Numbered from the stretch's first letter, positions 5,991-13,632 are shown. The stretch: DNA of 15,211 nucleotides from Candidatus Margulisiibacteriota bacterium (GCA_018813405.1 JAHJBW010000014.1:1-15211), one strand, 5' to 3'. Program-made: numbers and translations. Notes: generated by a model not told the origin, from the sequence alone.

Positions 5991-7481
5991 TTAACCTTCC
6001 TCTTCGGTAAGCCATTTTTTAAGCAACCCGGCGATCTTCTCGGGGTTTTGGGCGGCCATCTCCCTGACCTGCTCAATAGTCTGCGGTACCTCGGGGGCAT
6101 TTCTGTCAATGACCAGTTCTCCCCGTTCCACTCCAAGCGGTATCTGCGATCCCCTGCGGCGCAAACCTCTTATAACTACGATCACAATAATCAATAGCGC
6201 CGCAATCGCCAGAACGATCTGCCAGTTCAGGAAAGAAAGCAGTCCCTTCTTCTTTTCGGTCGGGCTAACGACAATTTCTTCGGAAACTCCTTCTCTTATT
6301 ACAGCCGTTGCGGCTTCGAATGGCACCTTCTTGATGGTTATTTTATCGCCGCGATTCTTGTTATAAGGAATAACCTCGGCAATAGTGGAATAGGTGTTTT
6401 TCTTGGTATCTTTTGAGAGCTCTACCTGGTCATCGACCAATACCATCACGGATATCTTTTGTATGGGTACGGCAAAGATACCGGAGTCGGTCCGAATATT
6501 TATTTTATTTATCCTCTGGCTGGTTTTGGGGGCTTCTCCAAGATTGACCATGACCCTTGTATTTACAGTGCCGGGAGGATAAAAGACGCTCAATAGGTCC
6601 TGTATTTTCTGCTGCAGCTGTTTTTCATACTGATCTTTTGCCTTTAATCGCATCAGGGCTTTTTCTTCCGCTGTAAGTTGAGTTGCCACGATCACCGCTT
6701 GCGGCTCCGGAGAGGCAATGTTCTCTTCCCTTGTGATCACCTCTTGATCCACCACAGACTCAATCTGCCTTTCGACAATGGTCTCTTTGACAGGCCTAAA
6801 AGGCCTGCTGGGCAAGGTTTGTGCGCCGGTCGAAAGGATATTGCCTGAGTCGTCAACCACCATCACGTTCTCGGGCAACAGGTTCTCGACACTGCTGGAA
6901 ACCAGATGCACGATGCCGTTCACCTGTTCCTTGTTCAAAATAAAGCCGGGAAACGTCTTAATAAGTACCGAAGCAGTCACGGGAGCTTTGGTTACCTCAA
7001 ACAACCTGTTCTCGGGCAAGACCACCTGGATGCGGGCATCTTCCACGCCTTCTATCCGGCGAATGGTACGCGAAAGCTCTCCGGAAATTGCTCGAATGAG
7101 CTGAATGCGCCGGTCAAAATCGGTGGTACCCATGCGCGTTTCGTCAAAAATCTCCCAGCCAACATCTCCGCCGGCCGGCAGATTTTTTTCTGCCAGGCCC
7201 AGCCGCGCGTCGTCAGATTTTTCTTTGGGCACAGCCACCGCGGAGCCTTTATCGCGCAATTCATATGGGATGCTTAGCTCTTTTAGCCTTGTCACAACAT
7301 TGGCGGAATCTTTGAGGTCAAGATGGGAATAAATTACAGTATACCCGTTATCTTTTTTGGTCGAGGGTATACACCCCCTGAATGTAAAAACCAAAAAAAG
7401 GAAAGCCACCAGGACCACGATCCCAACCAATATTACCAGTATCCGGTTATTCAATAAGGGCCTACCCGCGGGCTCTGCCAT
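5991..7481 (-). CDS. fliF: Flagellar MS-ring protein FliF
   Basis: The 496-residue protein is slightly short for FliF (about 520-560). It has an N-terminal membrane helix (about 14-34) and the YscJ/FliF periplasmic region with YTVIYSHLDLKDSANVV, VGWEIFDETRMGTTDFD and IEGVEDARIQVVLPE. The FliF C region follows with VNTRVMVNLGE, then a second membrane helix (about 420-437). The cytoplasmic tail ends EQVREMAAQNPEKIAGLLKKWL, the conserved FliG-binding segment. The protein forms the MS ring in the inner membrane, housing the export gate and anchoring FliG. AAGGAG precedes the ATG. The intact FliG-binding tail shows that the short FliG's partner surface is preserved. Confidence 0.97.
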   Translation of the reverse strand: MAEPAGRPLLNNRILVILVGIVVLVAFLFLVFTFRGCIPSTKKDNGYTVIYSHLDLKDSANVVTRLKELSIPYELRDKGSAVAVPKEKSDDARLGLAEKNLPAGGDVGWEIFDETRMGTTDFDRRIQLIRAISGELSRTIRRIEGVEDARIQVVLPENRLFEVTKAPVTASVLIKTFPGFILNKEQVNGIVHLVSSSVENLLPENVMVVDDSGNILSTGAQTLPSRPFRPVKETIVERQIESVVDQEVITREENIASPEPQAVIVATQLTAEEKALMRLKAKDQYEKQLQQKIQDLLSVFYPPGTVNTRVMVNLGEAPKTSQRINKINIRTDSGIFAVPIQKISVMVLVDDQVELSKDTKKNTYSTIAEVIPYNKNRGDKITIKKVPFEAATAVIREGVSEEIVVSPTEKKKGLLSFLNWQIVLAIAALLIIVIVVIRGLRRRGSQIPLGVERGELVIDRNAPEVPQTIEQVREMAAQNPEKIAGLLKKWLTEEEG

Positions 7482-7498
7482 TTTGACTCCTTAAATCT

Positions 7499-7855
7499 TT
7501 ATATTTGCATCGAGGTTATTTCTTTAAAGGTCTGTACCGCGTTATTTACAACAGTAACCGTCATCTGCACCATAAGGTTGGCCTTGGATGTTTCCACCAT
7601 GACTTTTTGAAGGTCAGCCTCTCCTGCCACATATTGTTCGATCAGCTGGTTGGCGTACGCTTCCTGCCTGCTTACCCCTTCAAGCGACTGGATTGCCTTG
7701 TCCAGAATATCCACAAAGGGACTGCGCGAAAGAAAAAGATCGTCCGAACTGTTTGCCGGTGTATTTTGAACAACACCCTGTTTTTCGGTGCTTTCGACAA
7801 AGTCCTCCTGAAGTATTTGCGCCAGCCTTATTCCCGGATCGATCGGTTGTACCAT
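7499..7855 (-). CDS. fliE: Flagellar hook-basal body junction protein FliE
   Basis: The 118-residue protein has the FliE C-terminal core: ANQLIEQYVAGEADLQKVMVE-type, then ANLMVQMTVTVVNNAVQTFKEITSMQI. This is the family's strongest signature (the D-x-H/Q-xVM...M...R/NK...Y/FKEI-x-MQ pattern). FliE joins the MS ring to the proximal rod and is among the first proteins exported. AAGGAG lies upstream of the ATG at 7855. It sits between flgC and fliF, the classical flgB-flgC-fliE-fliF order. The N-terminal 45 residues are variable and somewhat longer than in E. coli. Confidence 0.95.
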   Translation of the reverse strand: MVQPIDPGIRLAQILQEDFVESTEKQGVVQNTPANSSDDLFLSRSPFVDILDKAIQSLEGVSRQEAYANQLIEQYVAGEADLQKVMVETSKANLMVQMTVTVVNNAVQTFKEITSMQI

Positions 7856-7868
7856 GTTTTATCACTCC

Positions 7869-8303
7869 TTATGGGTTCAGGGTCAGTGTATCCTGCAGCA
7901 TTTTTTTGCTGGCATTAAAGACCGTGATATTGGCTTCGTAAAGTTTTGACACTTCCACCATATCCACCATTTCCCGGGAAAGATCGACATTGGGCAGTTC
8001 CACAAAACCATTGATATCGGCGTCCGGATGATCGGGCTTATATACCTTTTGGTACGGCGAGGTATCCCTGACAACTTCAGCCACCCTGACCCCACCGCCA
8101 TATAGCTTTTCTTCCGCCGCCGCCAGCGCGTCCTGGAATGTTAAAGGCTTTTCCTCAAGAACCGCTACCTTTCGGGTATAGGGACCGCCATCTTCGGTCC
8201 GAGTGGTATTGGCATTGGCAATATTGGATGAGATAAGCTCCATTTGCAGGCGCTCAGCCTCGATCGCGGAAGAACTTATGTCCAATATCCTGTCAATACC
8301 CAT
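7869..8303 (-). CDS. flgC: Flagellar proximal rod protein FlgC
   Basis: The 144-residue length is typical of FlgC. The N-terminal rod motif is ISSSAIEAERLQMELISSNIANANTTRTEDGGPYTRK, of which the SNIANANT core and the GGPY-R-K block are FlgC signatures. The C-terminus contains VELPNVDLSREMVDMVEVSKLYEANITVFNASKKM, the conserved family ending. FlgC is a proximal rod subunit in the periplasm, exported without a signal peptide. GGAGG precedes the ATG, and flgB ends 3 bp upstream. Nothing is unusual. Confidence 0.97.
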   Translation of the reverse strand: MGIDRILDISSSAIEAERLQMELISSNIANANTTRTEDGGPYTRKVAVLEEKPLTFQDALAAAEEKLYGGGVRVAEVVRDTSPYQKVYKPDHPDADINGFVELPNVDLSREMVDMVEVSKLYEANITVFNASKKMLQDTLTLNP

Positions 8304-8306
8304 AGA

Positions 8307-8594
8307 TTATTTCCTCCCCTGTGAAATTATGGTCTTCATCAAGTTCACTTTTGAGCTCATGAGCTTGGCATAGGAAGAATACTTTACAGAGTTGTCGGCC
8401 AAAAGCGCCATTTCTTTTTCGATGCTCACATTTTCCTGATCGCGGCGCTTCACAGCCTTTTGTAAGACCTCGTCAAACTCAAGCGGTTCATAACCGGGCG
8501 TATTGGCATTGGCGATATTCTGGGCAATTACCGCCTGCCGCTCGACCGCGGTAGCCATGGCTTTTTCCAGTGATGAAAAAGACCTGTCTAACAT
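8307..8594 (-). CDS. flgB: Flagellar proximal rod protein FlgB (short form)
   Basis: The N-terminus LEKAMATAVERQAVIAQNIANANTPGYEP is the FlgB rod signature (NIANANTPGY). The C-terminus VSIEKEMALLADNSVKYSSYAKLMSSKVNLMKTIISQG is the matching family ending. At 95 residues it is short: most FlgB proteins have 110-140. What is missing is the variable middle between about residues 55 and 57, where only KRRDQEN joins the halves. Both polymerising helices are intact, so the protein should be functional as a rod subunit. GGAGG precedes the ATG. It starts the flgBC-fliEF block, 9 bp after the sigma-factor gene. Confidence 0.93.
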   Translation of the reverse strand: MLDRSFSSLEKAMATAVERQAVIAQNIANANTPGYEPLEFDEVLQKAVKRRDQENVSIEKEMALLADNSVKYSSYAKLMSSKVNLMKTIISQGRK

Positions 8595-8603
8595 AACGCC
8601 CTC

Positions 8604-9344
8604 CTAATGGTGCTTTAATTCCTTCTGCAAATATCTGACCGATTTGTCTATGATCCTGCACACTTTGGGCCTGGACAATTTAAGTTTTTTCGCAATGGTC
8701 TTCTGGTTAAGCCCCTGGTTATAAAAAAGGTCCATGACTTCCTGGTTCAACTCCGGTAGTCTCTTAAGTGACATCCTTATTTTTTCCCTCATTTCCTTGA
8801 ACTCAAGAATGTCTACCGGACCCCGTTCCCCGGCCACGGTAACTTCGGTCTTGCTCCTGACGTCCTCGAGCGACAACAGATACATCAGCGCCGAGGCCGC
8901 CACTATTTTCTTGACCTTGTTGACCGCCTGTTTGAATTCTGACTCGGAAAGGTTCTTTTTCTCCAGAAGCTTTTCATCTTTTTTGAGCTTGCTCTTAACG
9001 ACCTTTTTATAACCAAGCTGGGCCAGGTCCCGCACCATGACCTGCACCCGGTAAGGAACAGGGCTGTAGTTCTTCAGTCCGTCAAGTATCTCTCCCCTTA
9101 TCCTGTACGAAGCATAGGTCTCAAACTTTACACCACGGTTGGGATCGAATCTCTCCCAGGCCTTGAGCAATCCAACTGCCCCATCCGATACCAGATCATC
9201 GTACTGAACATTGGGCGGCAATCCCTTGCCCGCCACCATGGAAGCAATGGAATGCACAAGCGGCATATACGCTTCAATGGCCTTGGGCAACACTCTTGGG
9301 CCAGAAACCGCTGACTTTTGACTTTTAGTTATTTTCTTTTTCAT
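8604..9344 (-). CDS. fliA: Flagellar RNA polymerase sigma factor, FliA/sigma-28 family
   Basis: The 246 residues match FliA/SigD/WhiG size. Region 2 is clear: YMPLVHSIASMVAGKGLPPNV, DLVSDGAVGLLKAWERFDP and VKFETYASYRIRGEILDGLKN. A region 3 follows (about 100-165). Region 4 has LPELNQEVMDLFYNQGLNQKTIAKKL and the helix-turn-helix LSRPKVCRIIDKSVRYLQKEL. The post-2.4 segment reads YSPVPYRVQ where FliA usually has DWVPRSVR. The protein should direct polymerase to late flagellar genes. The chosen ATG overlaps flgJ by 20 bp and lacks a clear ribosome site, so the exact start is less sure. The first residues KKKITKSQKS come from an AT-rich repeat. No FlgM anti-sigma gene lies nearby. Confidence 0.9.
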   Translation of the reverse strand: MKKKITKSQKSAVSGPRVLPKAIEAYMPLVHSIASMVAGKGLPPNVQYDDLVSDGAVGLLKAWERFDPNRGVKFETYASYRIRGEILDGLKNYSPVPYRVQVMVRDLAQLGYKKVVKSKLKKDEKLLEKKNLSESEFKQAVNKVKKIVAASALMYLLSLEDVRSKTEVTVAGERGPVDILEFKEMREKIRMSLKRLPELNQEVMDLFYNQGLNQKTIAKKLKLSRPKVCRIIDKSVRYLQKELKHH

Positions 9345-9615
9345 TAGCTACTGCATCGAACATCTTCATATTCCTGCGAGCCAGTGTTTCTGCTAGTTTA
9401 TCAAGCATAAGCTCATTATTCAAGCTGCTTGGAAAAATCCTTTCTTCCTCCTCTAATATTGAGTTTTGAGAATCATAGGCCTGGCGGAGTATCTCTTTGT
9501 AAAAGATCCTGGCAAACTCTTGTTTTACTTCATCCGCGCTTTTAAATTCCTTTGACGCGGCATGCTCTGCCATGTAATTGGCAATGGCGGAATATCCGCT
9601 TATGTTGTCAAGCAT
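9325..9615 (-). CDS. flgJ: Rod-binding protein, FlgJ N-terminal domain type
   Basis: The 96-residue protein matches the rod-binding domain of FlgJ. The helix VKQEFARIFYKEILRQAYDSQ corresponds to the family's FE-x-x-F-x-x-x-ML-x-x-x-R block. The later FPSSLNNELMLDKLAETLARRNM corresponds to the segment ending in the family's usual 'LDEQLAQ-LA' helix. There is no muramidase/glucosaminidase domain, as in many single-domain FlgJ proteins, so peptidoglycan cutting would need another enzyme. It would cap or scaffold the growing rod. The placement one base after flgI is the classical flgI-flgJ order and supports the call. The last 20 bases overlap the sigma-factor gene. Confidence 0.8.
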   Translation of the reverse strand: MLDNISGYSAIANYMAEHAASKEFKSADEVKQEFARIFYKEILRQAYDSQNSILEEEERIFPSSLNNELMLDKLAETLARRNMKMFDAVANEKENN

Positions 9616-9616
9616 G

Positions 9617-10699
9617 CTATATTATCTCCAGTTCTGCCTTTAAGGCCCCCGCCTTTTTAAGCGCCTGCAGGATAGAAACAATATCTTTGGGCGATGCCTT
9701 TACGGCATTTAGCGCAGTCACCAGCTGTCTCAAGGTGGCGGAACGCGCCACCCGGACAAGTTTGTTGCCAGAGTTGTTGTCCACCGTGGCTTTAGTCGAG
9801 GTCCTAAGAGATGCCACATCGTCAACCCCGCCCTCGCTGTACATATCAACAGCGCCTACCATAACACTCAACCCTCCAAAGGTAACGGCCGCCTCGGCCA
9901 GTCTTACATTCTCGCCAATGACCACCGTGCCGGTCCTTTCGTTGATAACGACTTTGGCTGCCGAATCGGGAACAAGTGAGACATTTTCAACGCGAGCAAG
10001 GGTCTTTACCAGGTTCACCCCATCAAATGCCACCCTGACAGTTCCGGCATCTTCCGCCGTAGCCATGAAGCCCGCCTTCTCAATGGCCGCCGCCATGCGG
10101 TACGCAGTCGTAAAATCCGGCTCGTCAAGGACAATGGTAATGGCATCGGCCAGCATTGTAACGGGGACTTCTTTTTCGACCAGAGCCCCGCCCGGTATGT
10201 GGCCGGAAGTGGCACGGTCAACGCGTATGGGGGCCATATTGGTAAGCAGGGCGTCTTCCGAAACAAGTATCTTTCCCTGGGCAACCGCGTAGACCTGTCC
10301 GTCGGCCCCGAGCAAAGGGGTCAAAAGCAGAGTGCCGCCTTTCAGGCTGGTCGCGTCCCCCATTGAGGAAACAATAACATCGATCTTCTGCCCGGACTTA
10401 AGGAACGGAGGGAGATTGCAGGTAACCATTACCGCGGCCACGTTGCGGGAGCTGAAATCAAGCTGGGGAACTACGCCCATTTTTGAAAGCAGATTGATCA
10501 ACGCCTGTTTTGTAAAACCCGTCTGTTTAGAATCGCCGGAATTGCGAAGTCCAACCACCAGGCCAAAGCCCATAAGCTGGTTCTCGCGCGCCTGCAGGAC
10601 ATGGGCAATGTCCTTTACCCTGACCGGAGGTGAAGCCGCGGTTGCCGCTGACGACAGAAGCAAAATAAAACCTAATAGTATCAGGACGATCTTTTTCAT
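9617..10699 (-). CDS. flgI: Flagellar P-ring protein FlgI
   Basis: The 360-residue length is normal. A signal peptide (KKIVLILLGFILLLSSAATAA, cut near residue 22) precedes the conserved start PVRVKDIAHVLQARENQLMGFGLVVGL. Other family blocks follow: KNVAAVMVT-like (RNVAAVMVTCNLPPF), DVIVSSMGDATSLKGGTLLLTPL, VYAVAQGKILV, and the C-terminal INERTGTVVIGENVRL. FlgI forms the ring around the rod in the peptidoglycan layer, which implies a diderm envelope. AGGAG precedes the ATG, and flgH ends 10 bp upstream. The protein is intact, with no missing blocks. Confidence 0.97.
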   Translation of the reverse strand: MKKIVLILLGFILLLSSAATAASPPVRVKDIAHVLQARENQLMGFGLVVGLRNSGDSKQTGFTKQALINLLSKMGVVPQLDFSSRNVAAVMVTCNLPPFLKSGQKIDVIVSSMGDATSLKGGTLLLTPLLGADGQVYAVAQGKILVSEDALLTNMAPIRVDRATSGHIPGGALVEKEVPVTMLADAITIVLDEPDFTTAYRMAAAIEKAGFMATAEDAGTVRVAFDGVNLVKTLARVENVSLVPDSAAKVVINERTGTVVIGENVRLAEAAVTFGGLSVMVGAVDMYSEGGVDDVASLRTSTKATVDNNSGNKLVRVARSATLRQLVTALNAVKASPKDIVSILQALKKAGALKAELEII

Positions 10700-10709
10700 G
10701 TTTATTCTC

Positions 10710-11360
10710 CTAAAATATCCAGTTCAGGAACCTGGTGATCCAGCCGGGAGATTCCGCTTCCTGCACTGCCCCATAACCAACGATCGACACATCCGCATCA
10801 GCCACCTGCGAAGAGTCGACAGTGTTGGCAATAGAAATATCTTTTGAGCGCACCATTCCTTTGATCGAGATTATCTGTTCTTCATCGTTGACCATGACCT
10901 TGTGCTTGCCCTCGATAACAATGTTGCCGTTCTCAAGCACTTCAATCACACTGGTCGCTATCTTGGCGCTTATATCGGAAAGCCGCTCTGTCTTTCCAGA
11001 ACCAGTATATTTGTTGCTCCAGTTGGCCGAGGCCGAATTGTCGCCCCCGATCAAAGGATTGAGCGCGGCAATAGTGTGGGAAAGCTTGGCGCCAAAATCA
11101 TCTTTTATATCTGTCTTTGTGTTGGCCGAGCTTTTGGCGGAAGTATTCTCTTCAACGATCACCGTAATAATATCCCCGACACTGTAGGATTTGTCGGTCG
11201 TATAGGGTGAAGATGATTTTTCGTTCCACACCGAATCCGCGAAAGAACAAGAACTGATCAGCATAACAAGTAGAAACCCTGCGGCCAAACACCGGCGTTC
11301 ACGATATAAATAGCTCCACAATTTATCATTCATAATTTTTAATTTATAATTATTTATCAT
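10710..11360 (-). CDS. flgH: Flagellar L-ring lipoprotein FlgH
   Basis: The 216-residue protein has a lipoprotein signal ending in the lipobox LISSC, with Cys38 as the lipidated residue. It carries the FlgH blocks SYSVGDIITVIVEENTSAKSSANTKTD, SDISAKIATSVIEVLENGNIVIEGKHKVMVNDEEQ and ISIKGMVRSKDIS, ending in WITRFLNWIF. FlgH forms the L ring in the outer membrane. The start at 11360 is set by GGAGGTGAG just upstream and by the ATGA overlap with flgA; the Met at codon 10 has no ribosome site. The first 13 residues (INNYKLKIMNDKL) come from a strikingly AT-rich stretch with direct repeats, making an unusually long n-region before the signal peptide. Confidence 0.95.
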   Translation of the reverse strand: MINNYKLKIMNDKLWSYLYRERRCLAAGFLLVMLISSCSFADSVWNEKSSSPYTTDKSYSVGDIITVIVEENTSAKSSANTKTDIKDDFGAKLSHTIAALNPLIGGDNSASANWSNKYTGSGKTERLSDISAKIATSVIEVLENGNIVIEGKHKVMVNDEEQIISIKGMVRSKDISIANTVDSSQVADADVSIVGYGAVQEAESPGWITRFLNWIF

Positions 11361-11361
11361 A
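11320..11361. repeat. AT-rich direct-repeat stretch at the 5' end of flgH
   Basis: This stretch is almost pure A/T, in contrast to its neighbours. ATTTATCAT occurs at 11321-11329 and again at 11352-11360, and AATTTAT recurs between them (11341-11347). It encodes the N-terminal extension of FlgH. The INNYKLKIMNDKL-type translation resembles the N-terminal extensions made by short AT-rich repeats seen near gene starts in several bacterial groups; that likeness is from memory. Several TATAAT-like hexamers could also make it an internal promoter. Confidence 0.5.
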
Positions 11362-12073
11362 TTCTCACCTCCACCTCTCCCGAAGAAATAACGGTTGCTT
11401 CAAGATAGGATTTAACGTCTTCCCTTTTAACTTTTATTCTATCACCGATCTTACCTTCTTCCATAGCCCTGCCAGACGCGACCACCCTGACTCCAGGGGA
11501 TTCGACAATTATCTTTACCGTATCTCCCCTGGCCACGTCCGGCAGTGTCCTGACCATCCAGTCAAAAATAGCCGCACCCTCTCTTATTAAATATTGCGCG
11601 ACCTGGCCCGAAACCTTTTCCTCATCCGTAAAATAGTTGGATGGGACCATTGATATCTCCCTTTCTTCCAGCCTGACATTGGTTGAAGATAAAGGGTCCC
11701 CTTTCATGATCTTCTGGGAAGAGACAAGAATGTCCTTATAGACATTTGCCTTGACGAACAGGTTGATCCGGTCCTGTTCAATACCATCAACAAAGATCGA
11801 GATCGGGAGTATGGCCCTGGGAGTAATATTGGGCGCTTGATAGTTCTTTGCCACATTGAAATACATATTGTCGGCTTTCTTGGACTCAAGCCTTTCAAAG
11901 GTTTCTTTGGCATATGGGAATTCGATCTCAATGCGGCAACCCGACCATTCGGACCGGTGCGCGGTAAGATAATATTTAACGGCCTCCGCCATTTGCTCCC
12001 GCACAGAAGCAGAAGCAATCGTTGTTATTGCCAGAATAAATATTATTACAAAAAAGTTTCTAGCTTTGCTCAT
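11357..12073 (-). CDS. flgA: Flagellar basal body P-ring formation protein FlgA
   Basis: The 238-residue protein has a signal peptide (about 1-22, ending IASASV) and the FlgA C-terminal SAF-like region: VYKDILVSSQKIMKGDPLSSTNVRLEEREIS (about 109-139). A second beta domain follows, with DVARGDTVKIIVESPGVRVVASGRAMEEGKIGDRIKVK (about 180-218), the most conserved part of the family. FlgA is a periplasmic chaperone for P-ring assembly by FlgI. Its ATG overlaps the flgG stop (TAATG) and its stop overlaps the flgH ATG (ATGA), so the genes are tightly coupled. The order flgG-flgA-flgH-flgI is common in diderm candidate groups, spirochaetes excluded. Confidence 0.93.
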   Translation of the reverse strand: MSKARNFFVIIFILAITTIASASVREQMAEAVKYYLTAHRSEWSGCRIEIEFPYAKETFERLESKKADNMYFNVAKNYQAPNITPRAILPISIFVDGIEQDRINLFVKANVYKDILVSSQKIMKGDPLSSTNVRLEEREISMVPSNYFTDEEKVSGQVAQYLIREGAAIFDWMVRTLPDVARGDTVKIIVESPGVRVVASGRAMEEGKIGDRIKVKREDVKSYLEATVISSGEVEVRI

Positions 12074-12867
12074 TATGATTTCATTCGTTCAAGTGAAGTA
12101 AGCATGCCATCATAGCTCTGGACCGCCTTGGTAATGGTGTCAAATACCCTTTGCACCATGACCATGCGCATCATTTCCGAGATGACATCAACATTCGACT
12201 GCTCCAGCGAATACTGCGCCAGAGTGCCATAGCCTTCGTCGCCCGCGTTACCTTCGATAGGTCCCCCGCTGGCCTCGGTCTCGGAATAAAGATTTTGGCC
12301 AAGGCTCTTCAAGCCCTCCCTGTTGGGGAACCTTACAAGCGATATCTGGCCTATTTCTTCCTGGTCAAGCGACCCGTTGACGCCAACAAATATTGTGCCG
12401 TTCTGGCTGATGGTGACCGAGGTGACCCCATCCGGAAAGACTATGCGAGGAGAAACGATATGCCCGTTGGGGTCAACAAGATTGCCGTCGTTGTCAACAT
12501 GCAGATTGCCCGCCCTGCCATATGCCAGCGAGCCGTCAGGCATTTCGAATTGGAGGAACCCTTCCCCCTGAATGGCAAGGTCAAGCGGGCTGTCAGTACT
12601 TTCGATAGTACCCTGAGTAAAATCCTTGGGGGTGGCGGCTATTCTGACGCCTGTCCCAAACTCGGGCGTTGTCTGCACCCCGTGGGACTGCATGGCCTCA
12701 TCGAGCACATCCTTAAAAGATTTTTCGACATAAAAAAGAGACTCCATTTCCGTATTTCCCTTTTTAAACCCCACAGTGCTCGCGTTAGCCAGGTTATCGG
12801 TAATGGTCAAAAGCTTATCCTGAAAAGCTGACAGACCGGTAGCAGCGACATAGAACGGCTGAAACAT
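12073..12867 (-). CDS. flgG: Flagellar distal rod protein FlgG
   Basis: The 264 residues equal the usual FlgG length. The N-terminal rod motif is AATGLSAFQDKLLTITDNLANASTVGFKK. The middle has FTQGTIESTDSPLDLAIQGEGFLQ, the FlgE/F/G core motif, and a beta region with GRAGNLHVDNDGNLV. The C-terminus ends SLEQSNVDVISEMMRMVMVQRVFDTITKAVQ, the conserved SNVD helix. FlgG builds the distal rod through the periplasm. A strong AAGGAGG site precedes the ATG, 12 bp after the flgF-like gene. The TAA overlaps the flgA ATG by one base. Confidence 0.95.
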   Translation of the reverse strand: MFQPFYVAATGLSAFQDKLLTITDNLANASTVGFKKGNTEMESLFYVEKSFKDVLDEAMQSHGVQTTPEFGTGVRIAATPKDFTQGTIESTDSPLDLAIQGEGFLQFEMPDGSLAYGRAGNLHVDNDGNLVDPNGHIVSPRIVFPDGVTSVTISQNGTIFVGVNGSLDQEEIGQISLVRFPNREGLKSLGQNLYSETEASGGPIEGNAGDEGYGTLAQYSLEQSNVDVISEMMRMVMVQRVFDTITKAVQSYDGMLTSLERMKS

Positions 12868-12879
12868 AAATACTCCTCC

Positions 12880-13620
12880 TTATTGTACCTGACCCATTTG
12901 GATCGCGCGGGCAAGCCCCTGGTCCCTGACCGTAACAATCTTTGTGTTAAGATTGTAGACCCTCTCAAGGGTCATAAGGTCCATCATTTGATCGACAATG
13001 TCAGCGTTGGACGATTCAATATAACCCTGTACCACGCGTGGAGATTCTATGTAAACGGGATACATTGAATAGTCGGGATCCTTGAAGATGGAGCCGTTCA
13101 CGGATTGCAGGTTTTCCGGGTTCTCAAACTTTACCACCTGTATGCGGTCCACCAGGGCTTCGTTGGCGCGAATTTCCCCGCTTTGACTTACTTCGATGCT
13201 GTCACCTGGATTGACCATAATGGGACCGTTTGTCCCGAGCAAGGGATAGCCGCCTACAGAGGTGACCAGGCGTCCATCCCGATCAACGGTGAACCTGCCA
13301 TCCCGGGTATAGCCTTCCCCCCACTGGCACTGAATGACGAAAAACCCTTCCGCGCCAAGAGCAAGATCGGTGGGACTGCCGGTCCTGACCAGCGCGCCCT
13401 GCGTGAAAGAATAGTGTGTGCCGTCAATCTGCGGTATTTCGGAGCTTTCCAGCCGGTTCATGGCATTTTGGAGTTCGGTGGGGAAAGAGCGGATGACCAC
13501 ATCGTGTTGTTTAAAGCCCGGGGTTTCGGAATTTACCATACGGTCCATGAGGGCTTTGACTTTTTCATCGGTTGTTTCAAGGCCTGCTTTGCCTATATTG
13601 AATATTGGGTCGGATGCCAC
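12880..13620 (-). CDS. flgF: FlgF-like flagellar rod protein
   Basis: The protein is a FlgE/F/G family rod subunit of 246 residues from the chosen start. It shows SFTQGALVRTGSPTDLALGAEGFFVI, YTRDGRFTVDRDGRLVT and the C-terminal ESSNADIVDQMMDLMTLERVYNLNTKIV. Its place directly upstream of flgG identifies it as the flgF slot. The start is the GTG at 13618-13620, because GGAGG (13628-13632) lies 7 bases before it; the longer TTG start at 13644 has no such site. The N-terminal motif is odd: MDRMVNSETPGFKQHD replaces the usual ANNLANxxTTGFK, and the TPGF form recalls FlgB. It is the first gene after the operon promoter. Confidence 0.88.
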   Translation of the reverse strand: MASDPIFNIGKAGLETTDEKVKALMDRMVNSETPGFKQHDVVIRSFPTELQNAMNRLESSEIPQIDGTHYSFTQGALVRTGSPTDLALGAEGFFVIQCQWGEGYTRDGRFTVDRDGRLVTSVGGYPLLGTNGPIMVNPGDSIEVSQSGEIRANEALVDRIQVVKFENPENLQSVNGSIFKDPDYSMYPVYIESPRVVQGYIESSNADIVDQMMDLMTLERVYNLNTKIVTVRDQGLARAIQMGQVQ

Positions 13621-13627
13621 AATATTT

Positions 13628-13632
13628 CCTCC
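13628..13632 (-). promoter_or_regulatory. Ribosome binding site that fixes the flgF GTG start
   Basis: GGAGG on the minus strand lies 7 bases before the GTG at 13618-13620. It falls inside the coding sequence of the longer TTG-started frame, so the GTG is the more likely initiation codon. Confidence 0.75.

Noticed and set aside
9552..10292. Plus-strand open frame of 246 codons opposite flgI and flgJ
   Set aside because: It is fully antisense to well-supported flgI and flgJ, has a Ser/Thr/Ala-rich composition without any recognisable domain, and has no convincing ribosome site. It is a codon-bias shadow.
12151..12831. Plus-strand open frame of 226 codons opposite flgG
   Set aside because: It is antisense to flgG, whose reading frame has strong family motifs throughout. 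The plus-strand translation looks random.
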